From the NCBI GenBank assembly GCA_043228905.1, contig JBHGNT010000008.1, positions 9,982,001-10,046,000 of the forward strand: a stretch of DNA of 64,000 nt. The letters are read 5' to 3'. A program made the position numbers and the translations under genes. The stretch is from Azolla caroliniana. Taxonomy: Eukaryota > Polypodiophyta. Of the stretch, positions 57,784 through 64,000 are shown one piece after another. Under the pieces are notes generated by a model that had not been told where the DNA came from, made no database searches, and saw only the letters and a list, made by a program, of their open reading frames with translations. Every line of letters starts with the position of its first letter. The first letter of the stretch is position 1.

Positions 57784-58861
57784 GGCACTGCTAATCGACT
57801 CGTTAGGATCGAATGCCTTCAGACGCCTTTCAACTCGCTTCTTCTCCCGGCCACCGATGCCGGCTATAGTACAACCTCCATTAATAGAGGGACAAAAACT
57901 CCTACCTAGTGTACATGTGTGGGGTTTCTTGCGGTTGTCTAGATTATTGCAGCCCCACGCCTTGATAGTCCTCTTCCATAATTCCTCTCAACTATCGTTA
58001 TCGAGAGTGTAGCGATTCCGCTCGTGGTTGGGCCGAACCGTCAAAAATTGGACAGAATGTTGATTGTCCTAGCTCTTCACCCGAGCGTATGCTGAACCGT
58101 TGTCTAGCACTTTGGTCTCCATACGAGTCGTCGAGAATCACCGTATGAGAGGATGTCTCTTGCACGAAGAAGTGTTGGTCAATCTGGACATCCCTAACCT
58201 TTACTCAAACATTCGGGCACGCCCCGTGTAGCTCATTTATGGTTCGGGTCGCCATGTGTTGTCATGATGTTGCATGTCCAATGGGAGAAATTGTGAAATA
58301 GTGTAGTTCCACGCACATTACACAAACAATTATAAATATGAAAATTATCTTAGGGCCTACTGGCATTCAAGTGCATATAGAGGGGTGCAAGCAAGATTTG
58401 AATCTTGCACCTCCAAGATAGAAGACACTTATCTTACCATTAGGGAAACTACCAAGTACTTTAAATGTTATATTCAAAAGGCATAGGAAAACAACCGTAC
58501 AAAACTGTGTGCACAAAACCATGTTTCAAGCCCATGGTTTTGCGCATGCCATAAGAAAAATCATGTGCCCAAAAACCATGGGTCCAAGCCCATGGTTTTG
58601 TGCATGTTAGAAGCATGGATAGACCTAGAAAAACCATCGTAAGGCTTGTGTAAAAGGGGGCTCAATAGGTGATATCATTATCATCACTTTCAATATAATC
58701 TTCTTCTTAATATTCATCTTGAAATCTATCTTCTTCTTGAGTCTAAAAATCTTTGTTTTTTTCAAATGTGACATTGGTTTCCTCGATTGTAACATCCACA
58801 TCGTCGTCTTTTCGACAAATTCATGAACGTCCTCCCTGGTCCATGGCCCCGGTGGTCCCGC
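57784..58861 (-). other. Spacer of the unusual gypsy, no clear domain
   Basis: Pieces such as GGCTIAGIGGREKKRVERRL lead into the pre-RT region, but no domain is recognised. A tRNA-like stretch lies at 58384-58456, and the AT-rich part 58270-58800 looks like inserted sequence. Confidence 0.4.
58384..58456 (-). other. tRNA-like sequence (73 nt), probable SINE or decayed tRNA
   Basis: The minus strand has an A-box-like GTAGTTTCCCTAATGGTAAG, then an anticodon-loop-like CTTCTAT and a T-arm-like GCAAGATTCAAATCTTGC with a strong stem, and ends TTGCACC. The anticodon stem does not pair, and the T loop is one base too long. It is therefore not a working tRNA gene. Confidence 0.4.
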
Positions 58862-59488
58862 TCATATGAAGCATGCACACGCATCTTCACGACATCGTAT
58901 CTTCCACCCGTGCTTGGTGTTGATTGGCCACCGGCCCTTCTTGTAGAAGTCCATCGACATCAGGTTGATTTCCAATCCATGGTCGATTAGTGCCACCACT
59001 AGCTCCTTAAGATCCCTGATCCGGACCGGGGTTTCCATCCTCGCTCTGGCCCAGTGTGGGTTCATGTATTGGCTCTCCGAAAACTCCTCTTCCGTCGCCA
59101 CCTCTTCTCCGGCTCTGGCTCTGTCGAGAGCTAGGTCCTCTTTACCAGGTCCGCAATGGGATTGTGGAATTCCTTCTTTCTGATCCCTAACACCTCCCTC
59201 AATGAGAGCTTCACCTTGCTATCGAGGATTCGTTCCTCCAAGACCTTCTGTAGGTCTGTCGCTCTCTCTATCTCCGAGCTCGACCAGAAGCTCGGTAATT
59301 TCATCTTCTCCTATGAGCTGGTTGGGCCTCCGTCGTTCCTTCCCGGTCCGCTTATCTTCAAGCAGAACCTCATAGTTCTGGCACGTAGCTTCTACGAAGC
59401 CGGTCTTCTCTTCTACCAGATCGTTCCATCTGGTGCCCTCTTGGACCCGCCTCTGTGTGTGGTCTGCCTCTTCCTTATGTAGCCTCAT
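58862..59488 (-). pseudogene. Protease-like domain and upstream linker of the unusual gypsy
   Basis: Frame 59101-58862 includes VRIRDLKELVVALIDHGLEI then NLMSMDFYKKGRWPINTKHG. DHGLEINLMS stands where gypsy proteases have D(S/G)G(A/S)xxNxI, so the catalytic triad looks altered. Frame 59488-59219 is a charged coiled-coil-like linker. Confidence 0.6.
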
Positions 59489-59983
59489 CCCCGAGAGGCC
59501 TTCTAGTATGAGTGGCTAGAATCCGGTATTGCTTTCGGATGCAGTGCCCTTCTCTCCACCTACGTGGATCCCTGCTGACACCGAGTAACGGATGGCCTCG
59601 GCGTTCCTGGTCGTTGCTTCCTCCATACCCTCTTCATGTTGCCTCGTTTGGTGTTCACCTCGAGGGGCCTTCACGTATCGCACACATGTACCCGTCCGTT
59701 CCAGAGGTACACAACATTGTTCTTGATTGCTTCAGCGAAATCGGTGCACTCTCTCTAGATGTGGTTGACGGCATCACACCATATGCATCTTTGGTTGTTC
59801 GGAGGCCTCCGATCGCGCAACTGTCACCTGCCATCTCTCCTAGGTTGCGCGATCTGGAGATCGCGTACCATCCTCGTCAGCTGCTCTAGAGCAGTGCCCC
59901 CGGATGGACCCTTGACCACTTTGGTCGGAACCATGCCCGACTCGAGCCACCTTCGTGTTTCTTCCTGGTAGCCAGGCCCGCCA

Positions 59984-60470
59984 CTAATGATTTTGTGTCA
60001 TTCCATTCACGCCGTTTGTCGAAACGACCAAAAATCCTTTTTCATTCCATTCATCTATCTCCAATAGAAGATCCACCTTCTCCCAATCGAGCATGTCCAC
60101 CGACTTGATAAACAACAGGACCTTGCTCGTATCAAGCATGGCCCGGTCCAATGTCAAAAGGCACACAAACCATTTTTCAAATTCTTGGAGCGCCGAAGTG
60201 TTCCTCCCTTTCCCCGGGCTCTCGACCCATTCCATGAACTCCCACTTCGACAACCGGAGAGAGTCATCGAAGCCATACATCCCGAGGAGCCGTCCCTCGA
60301 ACTCCGACCAATTTCGACAATTGGCTTGGATCTCGAGCACCTCCACGTGGATGAGGGGTTTCACGACCCGTGGGAATCTAGATGACTGTCTATCCTCTGG
60401 GATATCCTTCATTATCATTTTGGCCTAGTAGGCCTCTAGATAACTTGTCACATCCTTCCTTTTGAATGAG
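59984..60470 (-). pseudogene. Gag of the unusual gypsy
   Basis: Reads KDVTSYLEAY, stop, MIMKDIPEDRQSSRFPRVVK, then FEGRLLGMYGFDDSLRLSKW, EFMEWVESPGKGRN and ALQEFEKWFVCLLTLDRAML. The pattern of a Leu-rich helix followed by a short charged repeat fits a retrotransposon Gag capsid. No zinc knuckle was seen. Confidence 0.65.
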
Positions 60471-61290
60471 ACTATCATCTCTATGGCCAGGTCAAGGCCA
60501 CCTATGCCCTCCCGCGCATTTACTATCCGGTCAACAACCACCACCATCACCTCTACTAGTTTACTTCCTCTCATCTTTGGACTCCTATGCTACCCCCTTT
60601 CACATCGGGTTCACCAAATATGTCGTGGATATCCGCGTGGATGTGTAGAAATGGGGCGGAACCACTAGGGTCACGAACCAAAGAACTGGTATGTGAGGAA
60701 GGTGGTCCGGGTCAAGGTTCAGTTAGCCTCTTCGGATTGGTTTCCAGATGCGTATCCGATATGGAATGATTTCCGTATGTCGAATGGTGACGGGCTTCGG
60801 GACGTAAACTAATACGAATCGGTCACCGGATGGCAACGATGAGCTCACGGGCTCACTCACCCGAATACGCAAATTCAACAGAAGTTTATCAAGGCCAAGA
60901 ACATAGAACACTCACCCACACGATCGGTATAACGATCGTGTAGGGCGACGCTACGAGAATCGGCGTTCAACAAAAAATCGAGGAGGGCAGGCGGAAACAT
61001 GGTCATACGGAGGAGACAGACACCCACATAACTAGCAGCCCCGCAACGACAGTTCAGAGGAAGACCGATGTCGCCCCTAGAGTACCAATTGTCGTGGTTA
61101 CCGTAGGAAGCCCCGAAATACATGACAACATCAGTACCAACAACGACCTCGTGACGAACCTGTGCCACCACCCGAGCCTGTGGCTCAACCAACCACAGAA
61201 AAAGGTGAGTCTAGTATACATTGCTTTAGTTGCCAATAGCCAGACCACTACGCGACTTAGTGCCCACAACGCGATAAGGGCAAGGGACCA
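60471..61290. other. Between two gypsy elements, no recognised domain
   Basis: Probably gag-side or leader sequence of the elements. A minus-strand frame (61440-61054) is long but has no motif and overlaps plus-strand gypsy coding text. Confidence 0.35.
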
Positions 61291-62390
61291 GTGGTGAATA
61301 CCATCACGACGGAAGTACAACAGGTGACCATCTATAGCCAGTCCAAGGTAGCCTAGTGGGAAGTGCAAAATGACATACGAAAAGCTGAAAAAGCCTGGGT
61401 AGACAAAGCTAATGAGGCCAACATTGATCGCATGCATCAAGATGCGGTAGCCGAAGAATGATCATCCCATATGGAGGACGCTGCGACATGGGAGGATCTG
61501 GTATGGCAGGCCCTCTTGGACTGCCAGATCACTCTGATGATGAACACACTGTTATATTTGGTTCCTTGATTCCGGCAAGCCATGGAGACCCGTATGCGTA
61601 ACATAGTTGAGTCATGATTCCTACCCGTTTTGCCGAATCTATTACAGGGCTGACCGTGGTGGATCACCATAATCTGGCCATCAAGGTTATCCTACAAGGG
61701 GAAGAAATCTCGGGGTGCATAGTCGATGGAGGTTCGGGAGTGAAGTTCATTAACAAGGCCACTTGCACCCGCCTCGGCATTACAAAGTGGGAAGTGTGCC
61801 CATTCTGGCTCCACATGGCGGATACACGATCCGTTTGACCACTGGGGTTACTTTGAAAGCAAAAAATCATGATAGGCGGACATACATTTGAAATATTGGT
61901 CGTCATATTGGCCCTTGATGATCCTGGTGCTTACCCCCTCCTGTTAGGCTGCCCATGGTTGCGCACCGCAAACATGAAGCAGAATTGGCAACACAACAAT
62001 ATCAGTTTTTGATGAGGCTGAGCCAATGTTCAGGTGCCTACCCAAGAGAGCACCCCACCCACTAAAGCTATGACTCCGCTTTACGTGGAAGAAGTTCACA
62101 TGCTCCAAGGGTTAGACGACGAGGAACTAGAAACTTATCTAGAGGAGAACCCTCAAATCGTGCCATTGTTCTAGATTGATGTCATCGAGACGGTTGGAGC
62201 ATACGCCACACCCACAATAGCCAAAGAAGAGGACTGCGAACCCGATACAGAGGCTCTGATGAAACTCCGTAGGGCGCATGACGCATTCGATCGAGAAATG
62301 GAAATCTCTCGACGTGTCACAACATTGGCCTTAGAAGAAATCAATGTTGGGACTACCGATGCACCGCGACCTCTCTGAATAGCGAAGGAC
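61291..62390 (+). pseudogene. Gypsy gag-pol linker and protease
   Basis: Linker text includes VQNDIRKAEKAWVDKANEAN and TWEDLVWQALLDCQITL. The protease frame 61614-61838 reads VILQGEEISGCIVDGGSGVK then FINKATCTRLGI, with DGGS at the active-site position. After a stop LLGCPWLRT follows. A charged region (VLEEINVGTTDAP-like, EELETYLEENPQIVP) leads to RT. Confidence 0.8.
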
Positions 62391-62426
62391 CTACCTCCTT
62401 AGGAAAAGGTTGTCATTATCAACCAG

Positions 62427-64000
62427 TTGCACGAATATAAAGATGTGTTCACATGGTCGCATGAGGATATGAAGGGGTTGGACCCCAAGTTCTACCAACA
62501 ACAAATTAACCTAGCGATGGATGCAAAACCCGTCCAACAAAGGCGGTATCGCATGAACCCGAACTACGCGGCATGCATAAAAGAAGAAATCGATAAGCTC
62601 TTGAAAATCGGGTTCATCTGACTAGTCAAGTAGGCAACGTGGCTGAGTTCAATTGTAGTTGTACCCAAAAAGAATGGGAAAATCCACGTCTGCGTCGACT
62701 ATCGAAAACTCAACGCGGTAACAATTACAAATGCTTTTCCCTATTGGGAAGACGGTCCCTTTGGATGGGATCCGGTTATGAATGAAGAGGACCCAGTGAA
62801 AACCGGAAGAGATTCGGAAATCGGATCAGATGGACCCGGTGAGAACCGGAAGAGAAGACATATTTGTAAAATATGTTTTGAGCAAGCCTTTTGAGGCTAT
62901 ATTTGTAAATATCCCTAAGTTCATATAAGTATAAATATGACTTAGGCCAATCACTTTAAGGTGTTGTTGTCATATTGTTGTATGTGTATAACGGTTGTAT
63001 AGAGAGAGAGAGAGATACAGAGCGATACTCTGTTGTAACCGCCGGCTGGCAAAGATACAGAGCTTAAGGTCGTTGCTTCTGAGTCTCTGTTTGTACCTTT
63101 CTTATATAGTGATAGTTTGGAGTCTATGGGCTCCCGTGGTTTTTCCCTATTAGGGTTTTCCACGTAAACATCATGTGTATCCTCTATGGTTGTTTGTGTG
63201 TGTACGTGCGTTCACTCCCTACTTCCCTTTTCTGTGTTTGATTCTCATAGAAGTGATTCAAGACTTGGTTGTGGCCAAGCAATATTCCGCGATATTCTCT
63301 TCATTCCCCTTCCTTTCACAGATGGCGTACTCGACACCGTAGCCGAGCACGAAATGTAATCAAATCTGCATGCATCTTCATGATAAGGAAAAGACCACTT
63401 TTGTGATAGATTGCGGCATATTCGTAGTGGTGGTGATGATGTTCGGGTTTAAAACAACGCCTGGAACATTTCAACGCATCATCACAGAAATCTTTGGCAA
63501 ATACATACCTTTGGTTTCGTTTAGAACGATGCTGCTCAACACGACTTAGCCTTAATCCAGCCAAGTGCGCGTCCAACGTAACCAGTGGGGCTCTCCTCTG
63601 ACACATAGTAAGCCGTGAAGGCATTGCGGTTGATTCGGGGAAGATCAAGGCCATCATTGAGGCCCCGACCCCGAAGAATGCAAAGGTCCTAAGTCATTTT
63701 CTAGGGTAGATTCGTTGGCACAGTAGAATGCTTCGTTATCTAGCTGATTTTGCGACACCCTTGCATACGGTGGTGCATCGAACACCGTTCAATTGGACAG
63801 AGACGGAAGACAAGGCAAACATGGCATTGAAGGTAATGCTCACACAGGCACTGGTAGTACAAACACCAGACTAGACGCGACCGTTCCACATGTTCATGAA
63901 TGCATTAGACAAAGCCATCGGCAACGCACTAATGTAGTTGACCGAGCCGAATTGGTATCGGCCAATGTACTACTCTAGTCGGAAACTGTCGGTCGTCGAG
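62427..64000 (+). pseudogene. Gypsy reverse transcriptase and RNase H, split and frameshifted
   Basis: Before the solo LTR: YKDVFTWSHEDMKGLDPKFY, VQQRRYRMNPNYAACIKEEI, VVVPKKNGKIHVCVDYRKLN and NAFP. After it: PFTDGVLDTVAEHEM, MFGFKTTPGTFQRIITEIFG, the linker GKIKAIIEAPTPKNAKVLSH, and RNase H pieces (FNWTETEDKANMALK, LTQALVVQTP, YYSSRKLSVVE). Several stops and shifts. The YxDD box region is degraded. Confidence 0.85.
62742..63303 (+). repeat. Solo LTR of the outer-copia family, with TTCCC target duplication
   Basis: 562 bp running from TATTGGGAAGACGGTCCC to ATATTCTCTTCA, flanked by TTCCC at 62737-62741 and 63304-63308. It has the same internal landmarks as the LTR at 21686. The first TG has become TA. 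Removing it and one TTCCC rejoins the gypsy RT frame (NAFP to PFTDGVL). Confidence 0.9.

Larger units (their letters stand above)
56836..60470 (-). mobile_element. Unusual Ty3/gypsy-like element on the minus strand
   Basis: From 60470 downward: gag, a charged linker, a protease-like piece, a long spacer and the start of RT. All are broken by stops. No LTRs were found. The RT end and beyond are absent, cut at 56836 by the copia remnant. Confidence 0.75.
61291..64000 (+). mobile_element. Ty3/gypsy element on the plus strand, running off the window
   Basis: Linker, protease, RT and RNase H parts on the plus strand, interrupted by a solo LTR at 62742-63303. The LTRs of the gypsy itself are not in view. 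Confidence 0.85.

Noticed and set aside
61054-61440. 128-codon minus-strand frame that looks hydrophobic
   Set aside because: It overlaps the plus-strand gypsy linker (EVQNDIRKAEKAW), which has family resemblance. The minus frame is its shadow.

Overview
This is plant nuclear DNA. It is AT-rich outside the mobile elements and carries long introns with GT..AG borders, plant-type Ty1/copia and Ty3/gypsy retrotransposons, LINE fragments and many microsatellites. Three host genes can be read. A membrane steroid/heme-binding (MAPR4, neudesin-like) gene lies on the minus strand at about 9353 down to 3288 and continues past the left edge. An intronless-CDS C2-domain protein gene lies on the plus strand at 38570-40102. 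A complete 13-exon chorismate synthase gene lies on the plus strand at 48201-54293. The look of the retroelement proteins suggests a non-angiosperm vascular plant, perhaps a fern. That is recall of family resemblance, not proof.

Layout. Positions 1-9353 are the MAPR4 gene, whose introns have taken in three LINE fragments, a copia remnant and a gypsy trace. Positions 9354-11361 hold its upstream region with tandem repeats and an unrecognised stretch. Positions 11362-22245 are a nested pair of copia elements: an older, decayed element with a GC-richer copia inserted in its 5' LTR. Both have matching LTRs, primer binding sites, polypurine tracts and 5-bp target duplications. Positions 22246-35900 are a graveyard of copia pieces: C (24291-25861), D (28419-31963) and E (about 32330-33432). 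It also holds a gypsy-like LTR with a palindromic tandem array and a truncated solo LTR. Positions 35960-40260 are the C2 gene with a repeat-filled leader. Positions 40260-48200 hold gene scraps (a PPR-like piece and a SAM-synthetase piece), a LINE and a gypsy remnant. Positions 54300-64000 are again retroelements: a scrambled copia, an unusual gypsy lineage on the minus strand, and a second gypsy on the plus strand split by a solo LTR.

The host genes do not form a unit. Chorismate synthase makes the last common precursor of aromatic amino acids in plastids, the C2 protein is a predicted membrane- or lipid-binding protein, and MAPR4 is a small membrane-anchored cytochrome-b5-like protein. The most unusual observation is in the copia family whose LTRs start TGTTGAGA. 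After RNase H it has a polypurine tract, then about 500 bp that stay open in the RNase H frame and share a protein motif between two diverged copies, then a second identical 12-bp polypurine tract before the LTR. The stop codons of these copies sit almost entirely where CAG or CGA would be expected, as methylation-driven decay would produce.
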